From positions 537,803 through 601,802 of the forward strand of contig NZ_KB899210.1 of assembly GCF_000378085.1 (NCBI RefSeq): a stretch of 64,000 nucleotides of DNA, read 5' to 3'. A program made the position numbers and the translations under genes. The DNA comes from Hoylesella loescheii DSM 19665 = JCM 12249 = ATCC 15930. GTDB lineage: Bacteria; Bacteroidota; Bacteroidia; Bacteroidales; Bacteroidaceae. The notes beneath the pieces are model-generated. The model saw nothing but the letters and a program-made list of their open reading frames with translations. It was not told the DNA's origin and made no database searches. Position 1 is the stretch's first letter. Each line of letters begins with the position of its first letter. This document shows, piece by piece, positions 18,866 through 27,840 of the stretch.

Positions 18866-18895
18866 TTGGAAAATGCGAAAAAAGTAGTACCTTTG
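18866..18895 (+). promoter_or_regulatory. Promoter of tRNA-Gln
   Basis: TTGG at 18866-18869 and TACCTTTG at 18888-18895 fit the Bacteroidota -33/-7 pattern and end 17 bases before the tRNA. Confidence 0.6.
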
Positions 18896-18912
18896 CAGCG
18901 CAAAACAAGCAT

Positions 18913-18983
18913 TGGGATATGGTGTAATGGTAACACTACAGATTCTGGTCCTGTCATTCTTGGTTCGAGTCCGAGTATCCCAA
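18913..18983 (+). tRNA. tRNA-Gln (anticodon CTG)
   Basis: The acceptor arms TGGGATA (18913-18919) and TATCCCA (18976-18982) pair fully. The D arm is GGTGTAATGGTAACAC, the anticodon loop TTCTGGT gives CTG, and the T arm contains GGTTCGAGTCC. The anticodon stem ACAGA/CCTGT has one A-C mismatch at its innermost pair next to the loop. CCA is not encoded. Confidence 0.9.
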
Positions 18984-19112
18984 CAAGTCAACGCATCTCT
19001 TTCGAGATGCGTTTCTTATTTGCCAGTATAAGATATAAACGGATTTACAAGAGACTTAATCTACTTTACTCCATCTTGTACTCCATTGACACATCTGCTT
19101 ACCAATAAAAGG

Positions 19113-19158
19113 ATGTGGGGCTGTTCAACAAAGTAGATACTTTCAAACAACCCCACAT
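19113..19158 (-). terminator. Terminator of the DUF5686 gene
   Basis: On the minus strand, ATGTGGGGTTGTT pairs with AACAGCCCCACAT (one G-T pair) across a 20-base loop, followed by CCTTTTATTGG. It lies 20 bases after the 19178 stop and between that gene and tRNA-Gln, which converge here. Confidence 0.6.
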
Positions 19159-19177
19159 TATCATCCAGATGATAGTC

Positions 19178-21784
19178 TTAAAAACTCATGCGCATCATCA
19201 GTCGCACGCCTTGCTTACGTGCAGTGTTCAACTCATTGTAGTTTAACCTACGCACATATTGCACATGGAATAACTTGAAAATATTGTGCACACCCACAAT
19301 TAGTTCCATATAAGGACGTTTAGGGTTCATCACATGCGATCCCTCTGGGAAATACATCAACGTTTCATCACCAATATTTTGGAGCAACAAGGGATTGTTC
19401 TTATCAGTAAGCGATCCCCATAAGCCCTTGAAACCAATGAACTCTCGCCATTTTAGCTTTTTAAGCAGCGGTATGCGGTTGAATAATTTACCATTCATAT
19501 CCCATCCGAGGTCTACGCTTGCATATCTATCGTTAAGAAATTCCATATTGTTTATCAGGTTGAACGTTCCTCGTTGCACGATATACGATAGGTTAGCTGC
19601 GGGCATGATAAGTAAGGGGAACGGTACTTTATCCCACTGTGCACCAGCATATAGTTGCACATCAAACTTTCCCCAGCTTCTCAGCCAGAATCGTTTCAAT
19701 AGTCCCACCTCTGAAAAGTTATACCTATATTGTCCGCCCAACACACCATTTAGCCCCATAGAATGCGACAAGGTAATTACTGGTGCTTCCAAATTGATGG
19801 CTATACGCCTTTGTTTGGTGTTGATAAAGGTACGTCCAGGCGCTATTTCCAATTCAAAACGTAGTTCCGTTGTGCGCATTTTACCATTATGTAACAGCTT
19901 GCTTACGTCTGTTTCTGGGTAGATAATGGACGGAAAAGGATTGCTAAGCTTCTCGAAAAACAGAGCACCAACCGCCTCGTTTTCTTCCGTTCGAAGGCTT
20001 AGAGTGGTTTTCATGCCCCACTCTTCTTCACGTTCAAAGGTTAACTGTTGACGGTTATAGAACATCATCTTGTCAACCTTCGTCCACTTTAAAGACGTAA
20101 ATACGTTATCTTTATCTGTACGCAAGAACTTATCAGAAGGCGACATAATATCGTAGGTAGACTTAAACGACACCGTTCTCTTGGGAAACTCGCGAGGCAG
20201 ATATTCTTTCTTATTGAACGAATAAGTAAGTTCGCCGCTATAATAGTTCTTTTTGCTTCCCCAGCCACGTGCCATATACCCTGCCAAAAACCAATGCTTG
20301 CTAAGGCTTGCCGTGGTTTGTGCACTGATACGCGTTCTAAATCCGTCGATAAAGTTGCGTGTAAATATCGTGTTTATAGGGCCTATGTCTACCTTACTAG
20401 GATGATCTTTCCCACCAGTTTCAACAAAATTCTCAATCAGGGCTTTCAGTCCGAAGATGACATACTTAAATCCCTTCATCTGTTCCACGCGATGCACGAA
20501 CTGAGACATTGACGATTCGCTTTTGCTAAGTTCAACGGCACGGTACTTTTTCCAAAAAGCTTCATCACGCATCATGGCATCCGCCTCTCGTCTTTCGCGT
20601 GCACTTCCCTTAAATAGCTTAGTGGGGAGTTCGTCAAAGGCATAGTCGTTCAAGCGTGTAGTTCGGATAACGATGGCTTTCTGCAACAGACCATACACAC
20701 TTATCTCCGCAATCATGTCGTCTTCGCTCAAGGCCCACTCGCCATTTTCAAGCTGGGTGAACTCTTGCCTCACTTGTAGATTCTCCACAAAGTTAACACC
20801 GCTTTGTACAGGCAACGTAAGGTTACATCGCTTAACATGCAGGGTTGAGTCGGCCACGACATATAATTCGCCACGAAAACCAATATCCTGACCATTGTTC
20901 GGGGTGAATTGCAAGTGATAACACAAGTCTTTACCCACATATACGGTATCTTCTATGTAATAACGGTAAAAGCTAATGGCACTATTGCCAATAGGACTGG
21001 TGAAGTGATGTCGTAACAGGCGCACATCATTATCATAAATGTTCACATCGGTAAACACGTCTTTGAGCATGATGTCCATGATATCGCCCGTTTGAATTAG
21101 CTGGTTAATACCCGTACTGTTCTGTCCTTTTATAATGTCGCGCTCGGTCTTGGGCTGTTTACGATATATATGTTGGGAAACAGTTTCGTCTACCGATATG
21201 GGCAAGATGAGCTTGTTGTTGTATGGACAAAGCTCCACCTGGTCGAGCATCCATCGCCTTTTGCCTATAAATCCGCTATCAATTTGTGTTGGCGTGATGT
21301 CGTTCATGGCCAATGTTATCTTCTGATACTTGGTGTATTGAAAGAAATCGTGGTTTTCCAATTGCGTGAGTTTCTTTGCCGCAATGACCCTTTTCATCAG
21401 CTCAACAGCGGGATTGTTCTTGCGAGAATACTTGCCACGTTTCTGCCTTACCACAACTTCTGCTAGCTGCCGGGTATCCGATTTAAGTTTAATATTTAAA
21501 ACGCTAGGCGTAGAGGCCTTAACAACCACTCGTACGGGTGCATAACCCACCGCACTGAAAGTAAGGACAAGCCCCTCTTTCCGCACAATGGTATATTGCC
21601 CCTTGGCCGTACCCGACACAGCTATCTCATGTCCCTTGTAACTGGCGCTGGGGTAATATATGGTGTCGCCTGTGGTTGCATCGGTAACCACACCTGTGAG
21701 CATACCCTGTGTTTGGGCCGAAATAGTTAGGCCCATAAAGAGTAATGCAAACACCATCAATAGTCTGTTTATTTTATAACTCAT
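19178..21784 (-). CDS. DUF5686/carboxypeptidase-regulatory-like outer-membrane protein
   Basis: An 868-residue envelope protein with an N-terminal signal peptide (cleavage after TISAQ). Residues about 26-105 form a carboxypeptidase regulatory-like beta domain (GVVTDATTGDTIYYPSASYK, then GYAPVRVVV). A central DUF5686 region follows (YVGKDLCYHLQFTPNNGQD), and the last 350 residues look like a 16-18-strand outer-membrane barrel ending RLMMRMSF. Proteins of this kind are common in Bacteroidota and often listed as TonB-linked-like, but there is no plug domain here and the role is unknown. It has its own terminator. It lies downstream of the four-gene operon at 21934-25169 with a 150-base gap that may hold its promoter. 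Confidence 0.85.
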   Translation of the reverse strand: MSYKINRLLMVFALLFMGLTISAQTQGMLTGVVTDATTGDTIYYPSASYKGHEIAVSGTAKGQYTIVRKEGLVLTFSAVGYAPVRVVVKASTPSVLNIKLKSDTRQLAEVVVRQKRGKYSRKNNPAVELMKRVIAAKKLTQLENHDFFQYTKYQKITLAMNDITPTQIDSGFIGKRRWMLDQVELCPYNNKLILPISVDETVSQHIYRKQPKTERDIIKGQNSTGINQLIQTGDIMDIMLKDVFTDVNIYDNDVRLLRHHFTSPIGNSAISFYRYYIEDTVYVGKDLCYHLQFTPNNGQDIGFRGELYVVADSTLHVKRCNLTLPVQSGVNFVENLQVRQEFTQLENGEWALSEDDMIAEISVYGLLQKAIVIRTTRLNDYAFDELPTKLFKGSARERREADAMMRDEAFWKKYRAVELSKSESSMSQFVHRVEQMKGFKYVIFGLKALIENFVETGGKDHPSKVDIGPINTIFTRNFIDGFRTRISAQTTASLSKHWFLAGYMARGWGSKKNYYSGELTYSFNKKEYLPREFPKRTVSFKSTYDIMSPSDKFLRTDKDNVFTSLKWTKVDKMMFYNRQQLTFEREEEWGMKTTLSLRTEENEAVGALFFEKLSNPFPSIIYPETDVSKLLHNGKMRTTELRFELEIAPGRTFINTKQRRIAINLEAPVITLSHSMGLNGVLGGQYRYNFSEVGLLKRFWLRSWGKFDVQLYAGAQWDKVPFPLLIMPAANLSYIVQRGTFNLINNMEFLNDRYASVDLGWDMNGKLFNRIPLLKKLKWREFIGFKGLWGSLTDKNNPLLLQNIGDETLMYFPEGSHVMNPKRPYMELIVGVHNIFKLFHVQYVRRLNYNELNTARKQGVRLMMRMSF

Positions 21785-21933
21785 CTCTTAAGTCTACTGT
21801 TTAACATCGTGAACTTCACTTGTAAAGCCGTAAACAACAGCAATATGTTCGTAAAGGGGATGCTCACAAAAAATAATTATGTAATCCAACATGGTTTGTG
21901 CCCCAACATTTCGAGGCAACTAGCAAAGTCCAC

Positions 21934-22689
21934 CTAGTCCAACAAGTCCTCCAAATCTTTAATTATCAGCCGTACTAAGTTTTCGTCGTGGTGCTTTTCT
22001 TCCCAAGATTCACCCTTAAACCATGCCGTTACGCAACCCAACGAGTGTGCAGGCACAATGTCTTTGTCAAAACTATCACCCACCACCAATACCTTTTCGG
22101 CAGGCAAATTCAAGGCTTCAACACCGAGAGCAAATATTTTCGGGTCGGGTTTTCGCACACCTACAACCGACGATTCGATAACGCTTTTGAAGAGATCGCG
22201 CATTAGATAATCGTTGAGAACAGCCTCGATATTACCATAGAAATTACTCACCAGCACCAACGGATAATGCTCGTGTAACTCTTCTAGCACAAGACGGCTG
22301 TGGTCGATAACCTTTTTCAGGTCGGAAGCGAGTTCTGTCAGCAAGATGTCATGCATAATGTCGAGTTCCAACTGTGGTACATCCAGCGCCTTCACGTCAC
22401 GAAGATACGCCAGCTGCATCTGCAATTTGGTACTTAACATCGCATCGAACGTAAAATCGGGCATTATTATCCTGTTGGTTGCCAACGTGCGTTCAACATG
22501 AACATAGGCTGCTCGATAATCTGCTTCGCTAATAGGTACGTTCGCCTTTTGGTACGCATGCCAAATCACTTGTCCCCAATGGTTGCCATTGGTATCAAGC
22601 GTAGCACCATAGTCGAATATTATTCCTTCTACGCCGAGGCCATTAAGCGTGTTGAATGTATATCTTGTTGTTCTCTTATTTTCGTGCAT
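21934..22689 (-). CDS. HAD-superfamily hydrolase
   Basis: A 251-residue HAD phosphatase-like protein, last gene of a four-gene operon. Motif I is FDYGATLDT with nucleophile Asp26; the position two residues on, normally the general-acid Asp of phosphatases, is Gly28, as in the dehalogenase-like branch. Motif II is LVSNF, the Lys of motif III is in GVRKPDPK, and motif IV is VVGDSFDKDI. A cap domain occupies roughly residues 35-115. In context it may remove a phosphate from the product of the neighbouring phosphatidyltransferase or from its head group, but the missing second Asp makes this uncertain. The gap to the upstream gene is 12 bases. Confidence 0.8.
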   Translation of the reverse strand: MHENKRTTRYTFNTLNGLGVEGIIFDYGATLDTNGNHWGQVIWHAYQKANVPISEADYRAAYVHVERTLATNRIIMPDFTFDAMLSTKLQMQLAYLRDVKALDVPQLELDIMHDILLTELASDLKKVIDHSRLVLEELHEHYPLVLVSNFYGNIEAVLNDYLMRDLFKSVIESSVVGVRKPDPKIFALGVEALNLPAEKVLVVGDSFDKDIVPAHSLGCVTAWFKGESWEEKHHDENLVRLIIKDLEDLLD

Positions 22690-22701
22690 ATTATATTGCT
22701 G

Positions 22702-23637
22702 TTATATCATGTTCGAACACCTGTCGCACAAATCTTCATGTTGCTTGTGCATGTATATGTATATGCCACTAAGCACTGTGAGTTCGAAAAGGAAATAAAC
22801 CCATGGGCAATTGGCAAGGCATGTGGTGTATAAAACGATGGCACGCAGATTGAAGCTAAGCATATTGGTGTACTTCATCAGCGGCCTACTGCCTCGCAAA
22901 AACTCATCGCGCAGTTGGGCTGGCACCTTTTCTGCATCACCATATGTGGCATTAACTCGCCCGAAGAAAGCCTGGAACTTGGGTGTTCGCTTCTCCTGGC
23001 CTTTGCAATAGTTGGCATAATTGTAATGGAACAACCGCTTAAACCATTGCCCACGCTTTGGCAGAGCATCGTAAATGGTACGCTGCTGGGCGTATGTATC
23101 TAGTTCGCTGCCTTTCTTACCCTTTAAAAACAGCAGGTGTATCTGTCTATAATAGTCGGCCAAAGAACTCTGTGATGAATGGCACAACAAACCCGACACT
23201 GCAGCTAAGGCCCAAATCCAAAAGCCCCACTTCATGTTGGTGTAGGGGATAGGGCTTGATTGCAGGCGCAGGCAGAGGGCTAGATAGATGCTGAAAAACC
23301 AAAGGTCGCCCGAAAAGCCATCAAGTACGCGCCCCAAAAGTGTTTTCTTACCCGTAAGGCGGGCCATCTGCCCATCGGTAGAATCACAGAAGTTGGCCAA
23401 CATGAGCAAGGCCACACCCATGAGATTGTGGGTTACATTGGGGAAATAAAACATGTAGCCTGCTCCCACTCCCAAGAAAATAGAGAGGATGGTGATGGTG
23501 TTAGGGTGTATGCCTAGCCTGTTCCATAACAAGGCAAACACCAGACCGATGGGACGTGTAAAATATATGTCGATGGTTTCCTCTGTATCGCTTGACTTTA
23601 ACGACTCGCGAAACAAGGTCTTGAAGTTGTTATCCAT
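22702..23637 (-). CDS. CDP-alcohol phosphatidyltransferase family protein
   Basis: A 311-residue integral membrane enzyme with six or so hydrophobic segments that should join a CDP-activated alcohol to a second alcohol or the reverse. The signature is visible: Asp85-x2-Asp88-Gly89-x2-Ala92-Arg93, then Gly102-x3-Asp106. The last aspartate of the canonical motif should be residue 110, but 110 is Gly and Asp is at 111 (DGFSGD). The gene overlaps the preceding ATP-grasp gene by eight bases. The partner nucleotidyltransferase in the same operon suggests that the CDP-linked donor is made locally. The actual lipid or polyol product is unknown. Confidence 0.85.
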   Translation of the reverse strand: MDNNFKTLFRESLKSSDTEETIDIYFTRPIGLVFALLWNRLGIHPNTITILSIFLGVGAGYMFYFPNVTHNLMGVALLMLANFCDSTDGQMARLTGKKTLLGRVLDGFSGDLWFFSIYLALCLRLQSSPIPYTNMKWGFWIWALAAVSGLLCHSSQSSLADYYRQIHLLFLKGKKGSELDTYAQQRTIYDALPKRGQWFKRLFHYNYANYCKGQEKRTPKFQAFFGRVNATYGDAEKVPAQLRDEFLRGSRPLMKYTNMLSFNLRAIVLYTTCLANCPWVYFLFELTVLSGIYIYMHKQHEDLCDRCSNMI

Positions 23638-24454
23638 TTTCCTGTTTTATTTTTACATTGGTTGCAAGCAGCCCGTTAACGAGCTGTGAAATGGCATCGG
23701 CAGCCTGCTCTTTACATGCTGCGAAGCTAGGCCAATCGTTAAAGTCGATGATGAAAAAGCGACCTTCGTGATCTACAATGCAGTCACCGCCATAAACATC
23801 GATGTTTGTTAGTTGTGCCAGTCGCACTGCTGCAGCCCTAAGTTCAGACAAATTGAAGTCGAAATGGTGAGCAACACCGTTGCGTTTTTCGTCTCCAAAT
23901 TTGGTATGGCCATTATCTGTGGGATAGAAATGCCAAAAGAAGTTATCGCCAACACCATAAAACTTAATGAGGTCGCCCTCTACATGGGCACTAACTACCA
24001 CATCGTCTACTCCGCGCAAGGCGAAATAGCGTATGGTTTGCTCAACAGTAGCCTTGTCAGTACAAAACACCACGTCGGCTTTAGTTTGTGCTGCGAGGTC
24101 TGCACGCTTCACCCAGTAGCCGTGTTCACCAGTGTCTGGCGGAAGGGGAATGCCATTATCCGACATCAAACGATGGATGTTGCGACGCGAGAAGCATTCG
24201 AGCGCTGAAGCGCTGTTAATCACCAAAGCTTGGCCTTGCTGTTCGCATGCCTTCAACAGCTGTATAGTTCGAGGAAGTCGACCCATGGAAAGAAACAAGT
24301 CTGCACGATGTTGCTCGCCTAATTCATGCTCGGCAATCGTCATCACGTTGTGATTGCCCAATCGATGTATCGTTGCATCCATGATGGCACGGTCTGCTTC
24401 CACCGAGTTAGGCGAAAAACACTTGTCTCTATAAATGGCAATTACGCTGCTCAT
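23630..24454 (-). CDS. ATP-grasp-like protein
   Basis: A 274-residue soluble protein. The middle and C-terminal parts resemble a reduced ATP-grasp ligase: a Lys-containing strand (GYWVKRADL), VVVSAHVEGDLIKFYGVG, the DVYGGDCIVD strand and the metal-binding end IIDFNDWPSF. Such enzymes make amide or ester bonds from a carboxylate and a nucleophile using ATP. I start it at the ATG at 24454 (MSSVIAIYRDK) and not two codons earlier. It overlaps the upstream nucleotidyltransferase by 26 bases and the downstream phosphatidyltransferase by eight, so the three should be translated in fixed ratios. The substrate is not predictable. Confidence 0.65.
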   Translation of the reverse strand: MSSVIAIYRDKCFSPNSVEADRAIMDATIHRLGNHNVMTIAEHELGEQHRADLFLSMGRLPRTIQLLKACEQQGQALVINSASALECFSRRNIHRLMSDNGIPLPPDTGEHGYWVKRADLAAQTKADVVFCTDKATVEQTIRYFALRGVDDVVVSAHVEGDLIKFYGVGDNFFWHFYPTDNGHTKFGDEKRNGVAHHFDFNLSELRAAAVRLAQLTNIDVYGGDCIVDHEGRFFIIDFNDWPSFAACKEQAADAISQLVNGLLATNVKIKQENG

Positions 24455-25169
24455 GAACAAACTCCTCTGCTTTGTTTATATCTGAAGCGTGGTCGATGTC
24501 TAACACCTTACCCATCACGTAAGCCCTTAGTTTCAGATGGTTGGCAATCAATGCGCGTTGAAAATTGCGCATTCGGCTTTCTCCACCCTTAACACAAGCC
24601 TGCAAAATGGGTAGACATTGAGGGGTTAAGCCATAAATGCCTGCCGATATGTATTGGCAATTAGGTGCCGGTTCGTCGTAAAAGCCTGATATATATGGTG
24701 GGTTTTCGGTTTGCACATATAGTGGTTTTTCATCGTCCACAAAGCCCGTTACAGCCATCACTCCATTGTCGCCAGACTCCAATGTTTCGTTCATCGTGCT
24801 AACAAATTTAGCAAATTCGCCTTCATTGAAGATGGTGTCTACCGTTGTTAGAATAAAGGGGGAGGTGTGAAGATAAGGGCTTAATTCGTAAAGGCTATGC
24901 ATGGAACTGGCCGTGCTTTTAACAACCACTCTCAAAGGTATGCGTTTTCCAGCCAACCCCTTACACTGTAAGTCCTTCAAATGTGTAGCGACATCAGTCA
25001 TTTGCTCGTTACAAATAACCACAATCTCGTCGGCTTTGTTGGCCATGAATATTCTGATAAGCCTGTCTACAAGGTGTTCGCCCCCCACCCAAACCAATGG
25101 TTTGGGTAGCTGCACCCCTTCTTGCATAAGGCGTGAACCTTCTCCAGCGGCTATAATTGCATATGTCAT
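24429..25169 (-). CDS. Sugar/alcohol-phosphate nucleotidyltransferase
   Basis: A 246-residue NTP-transferase of the GT-A fold, first gene of the operon. The N-terminus has AAGEGSRLMQEG followed by LPKPLVWVGG, the G-x-G-x-R...P-K signature that binds the NTP and the sugar or alcohol phosphate. Asp in TVDTIF fits the metal site. It lacks the left-handed beta-helix of GlmU-like enzymes, so it is a simple transferase of about 240 residues, like those making CDP- or NDP-activated alcohols. With the CDP-alcohol phosphatidyltransferase two genes on, CTP is the likely nucleotide (inference). A TATCTTTG promoter lies 140 bases upstream. Confidence 0.8.
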   Translation of the reverse strand: MTYAIIAAGEGSRLMQEGVQLPKPLVWVGGEHLVDRLIRIFMANKADEIVVICNEQMTDVATHLKDLQCKGLAGKRIPLRVVVKSTASSMHSLYELSPYLHTSPFILTTVDTIFNEGEFAKFVSTMNETLESGDNGVMAVTGFVDDEKPLYVQTENPPYISGFYDEPAPNCQYISAGIYGLTPQCLPILQACVKGGESRMRNFQRALIANHLKLRAYVMGKVLDIDHASDINKAEEFVHEQRNCHL

Positions 25170-25308
25170 ATATACTCTACATTTAAGAACGGAAGACGGG
25201 AACTTACGGACGAAGCCCCGATAAGCACAACCTTATGCAGTATAAGACGTAATCTCCCCCCTCTAACTTCATGTGTCTGAATTGTGTCGGTTACGTTTGA
25301 ACCAACTA

Positions 25309-25338
25309 CAAAGATAACTAATTGTTGGCGAACACAAA
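25309..25338 (-). promoter_or_regulatory. Promoter of the 25169-21934 operon
   Basis: Minus strand TTTG (25338-25335), 18-base spacer, TATCTTTG (25316-25309). The spacing is one short of the usual 19-21. It places the start of transcription about 140 bases before the first ATG. Confidence 0.5.
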
Positions 25339-25678
25339 AACTTTTCAATCGCAAAACGCATATAAACATGCAAGTGAGAACATTACATAGATGAGATAGA
25401 TCAAATAGAGAAGGGTATAATGTAGTTTGACGAAGTGCAATTAGCAAAGGAAAAGACTAAGGTTTGGGAACAGATGACCATGGTAAGCAATTTAAATGCA
25501 TAAGATGGGACTTAGACTTAAAAGAGGAGAACAAAAAGGGTATGAGGAGTTTTTATGTGATGCAAACTGCGTCTAATGGTATCTCGCTCTACTTCTACAA
25601 TGAACTAACAGTGCATTATATGTACTTTGATTATCAACGAATTAAGAATTAGCATTAAGCTTTTACTTCTTTTGTCGA

Positions 25679-25772
25679 ATTACAGCTATGATGGAACCCT
25701 GTTCCATGTCATCTGGAACAGGGTTCCATATCACATGGAAAAGGATTCCATGTGACATGGAACAAAAGTACA
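25679..25772 (+). repeat. 22-base palindromic repeat array B
   Basis: Units start at 25692, 25714, 25736 and 25758, exactly 22 bases apart. The first two (TGGAACCCTGTTCCA and TGGAACAGGGTTCCA) are perfect 6+3+6 palindromes, the third keeps a five-base stem, and the fourth keeps only TGGAACA. The left boundary ATTACAGCTATGA (25679-25691) matches arrays A, C and D. The junction between units 3 and 4 is itself palindromic (TTCCATGTGACATGGAA). Confidence 0.85.
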
Positions 25773-25879
25773 AAGCATCTATAGCAACACGACAGTTGAT
25801 TTAATTATGTCCAGATACTTACTTTTGGGGTTATAAACGCTAATTTAATAAGATGGGATATGAGGATAACGGTCGCAGT

Positions 25880-27451
25880 CTAGTTAATCGCCTTGACATA
25901 AGCGGCGCACATCTCGGCACAGCGTTCACCATCCATGGCAGCCGAAACGATACCACCAGCATAGCCTGCACCTTCGCCACAAGGGAACAAACCACCTATG
26001 CTAACATGTTGAAAGTTTTCCCTATCGCGCATAATTCGTACAGGAGAAGAGGTTCGGCTCTCGGTGGCAATGAGCACTGCTTCGTTGGTCAAGAAGCCAT
26101 GACTGCTTCGACCGAACTTCTGAAAGCCCTCTTGCAAACGCGAAACGATGTGCTTGGGCATCCAAAAATGCAACGGACTAGATATAAGTCCTGGCGAATA
26201 ACTACTTCGAGGCAGGTCGTAACTTAGCTTGCGGTTAACGAAATCCACCATTCGCTGTGCGGGAGCGGTTTGCTTACGGTTGCCATTCACCCAACAATCG
26301 TGTTCTATAGATTGCTGGTAATGCATCATTTTCAACACGTCGTCGCCTTCAACATCCTCGGGTCTTACCTCAACCACCATGCCGCTATTCGACCATTTGG
26401 AACCTCGGTTGGCTGGACTCATGCCATTGACTACGATTTGTTCGTGTTCGGTTGCTGCTGGAATGACAAAGCCACCAGGGCACATGCAAAACGAATAGAC
26501 ACCTCTTTCGGCCGATTGGGCAACAAAACTATACTCGGCAGCAGGCAAATACTTGCCTCGTCCGTTCTTGTTGTGATACTGAATTTGGTCTATTAAGGCT
26601 GATGGATGTTCGAGCCTTACGCCTATTGCCAACCCTTTAGGTTCGATGGGGATGCCTGCCGTGGCAAGATATTGGTACACATCGCGGGCGCTATGACCAG
26701 TGGCTAGGATAACCGGGCCTTTATAAGGCCGCTCTTCGGACGTCAAACTATTAACGGTTTGTATGCCTATCACCTGGTCATTATCCATCAAGAAGGCGGT
26801 CATTTTTGTTTGGAAGTGCACTTCGCCCCCACTATTGATAATGGTATTGCGTATTGCCTCGATTACCTTCGGCAGCTTGTCGGTGCCGATATGTGGGTGG
26901 GCGTCTGACAAGATGGATGTGGAAGCCCCATGTTGGCAGAACACATTTAAAATTTTCTCTACATTGCCGCGTTTCTTACTCCGAGTATATAGCTTACCAT
27001 CTGAATAAGCACCAGCACCACCTTCACCAAAACAGTAGTTGCTTTCAGGGTTAATCTTTTGTTCTTTGGTAATAAGCGAAAGGTCGCGATGGCGCTCGTT
27101 AACGCTTTTACCTCGCTCAACGACAATGGGACGAATACCTTGTTCGATCAAACGGAGCGCCGCAAACAATCCACCTGGTCCTGCACCGACAACGATTGCT
27201 TGTGGACAATGGGACACATCGGGGTAATTTACGACTTGATATTCTAATTTTTCGGGTAACTCGTTAATAAAAACACGCACCGAGAGATTAACAAATATGG
27301 TGCGTTGGCGCGCATCGATGCTTCGTTTTAGCACCTGAACGTGGGTAATGGTTCGTACATCGAGTCCCTTTTCGTGTGCTACATAGTCGCGTATGCTATC
27401 TTCGGTATATGCCTGTTGAGGCAACAAGCGCAATTGATATTCGTATGTCAT
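25880..27451 (-). CDS. FAD-dependent oxidoreductase (COG2509-like)
   Basis: A 523-residue FAD protein. After a ~85-residue N-terminal domain, the Rossmann motif VVGAGPGGLFAALRL binds FAD. ESNYCFGEGGAGAYSDGKL and VILATGHSARDVY are typical of the large uncharacterised dehydrogenase family often annotated only as FAD-dependent protein. The C-terminal part has the second nucleotide-contact element GLFPCGEGAGYAGGIVSAAMDG. The reaction is not known. It lies between two long non-coding gaps, so it is probably transcribed alone. No TAnnTTTG was found just upstream. Confidence 0.85.
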   Translation of the reverse strand: MTYEYQLRLLPQQAYTEDSIRDYVAHEKGLDVRTITHVQVLKRSIDARQRTIFVNLSVRVFINELPEKLEYQVVNYPDVSHCPQAIVVGAGPGGLFAALRLIEQGIRPIVVERGKSVNERHRDLSLITKEQKINPESNYCFGEGGAGAYSDGKLYTRSKKRGNVEKILNVFCQHGASTSILSDAHPHIGTDKLPKVIEAIRNTIINSGGEVHFQTKMTAFLMDNDQVIGIQTVNSLTSEERPYKGPVILATGHSARDVYQYLATAGIPIEPKGLAIGVRLEHPSALIDQIQYHNKNGRGKYLPAAEYSFVAQSAERGVYSFCMCPGGFVIPAATEHEQIVVNGMSPANRGSKWSNSGMVVEVRPEDVEGDDVLKMMHYQQSIEHDCWVNGNRKQTAPAQRMVDFVNRKLSYDLPRSSYSPGLISSPLHFWMPKHIVSRLQEGFQKFGRSSHGFLTNEAVLIATESRTSSPVRIMRDRENFQHVSIGGLFPCGEGAGYAGGIVSAAMDGERCAEMCAAYVKAIN

Positions 27452-27840
27452 TGTGGGAAAGGAAAATATATGAATGAAAATGATTGAAGACGGGAGCTAT
27501 AAACTACATGCATTTATAGTGGTTGGTTTTAGACTTTGCGAGAGAATCACATGCATTCTTTCAAAGTCGTATTGTTATTTTGTTATCCCGTTAATCGTTT
27601 ATTGTTTATTCAACTGCCTGCTCTGCATTTTCAATTGATGAAGTCTACCAACATTTTTAATAAAAGCTATCAGTAAGTTGGATTAAAATACTAAAAGCCA
27701 TTGGAGATAATTGAGAGCTAGGACTAAAAACAAAAGATTGACAACTTCACGCATTAACCGCCGTTACGACAAAGTCGCAAGGACACTAAGGCGCAAAGTT
27801 GCCAAACATAATTAAAGGCCAAAAGGGCACAACTGAACAA
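27452..27840. other. Intergenic region downstream of the ATP synthase operon
   Basis: A 389-base gap between the end of atpG and the start of the FAD oxidoreductase. It is AT-rich with stops in all frames. I found no strong terminator, promoter, repeat or RNA gene; a GC-rich patch with short GCAAAG/GTCGC repeats at 27765-27800 is the only structure. Confidence 0.5.

Larger units (their letters stand above)
25170..25879. other. Intergenic region with operon promoter and repeat array B
   Basis: This 710-base stretch between the FAD oxidoreductase (which ends here) and the nucleotidyltransferase (which starts here) contains the promoter at 25309-25338 and the 22-base repeat array at 25679-25772. 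A 62-codon plus-strand frame at 25464-25652 has no recognisable features and I do not call it a gene. Confidence 0.55.

Noticed and set aside
25464..25652. 62-codon plus-strand frame
   Set aside because: No family, promoter or coding-like composition; it lies in a long AT-rich spacer.
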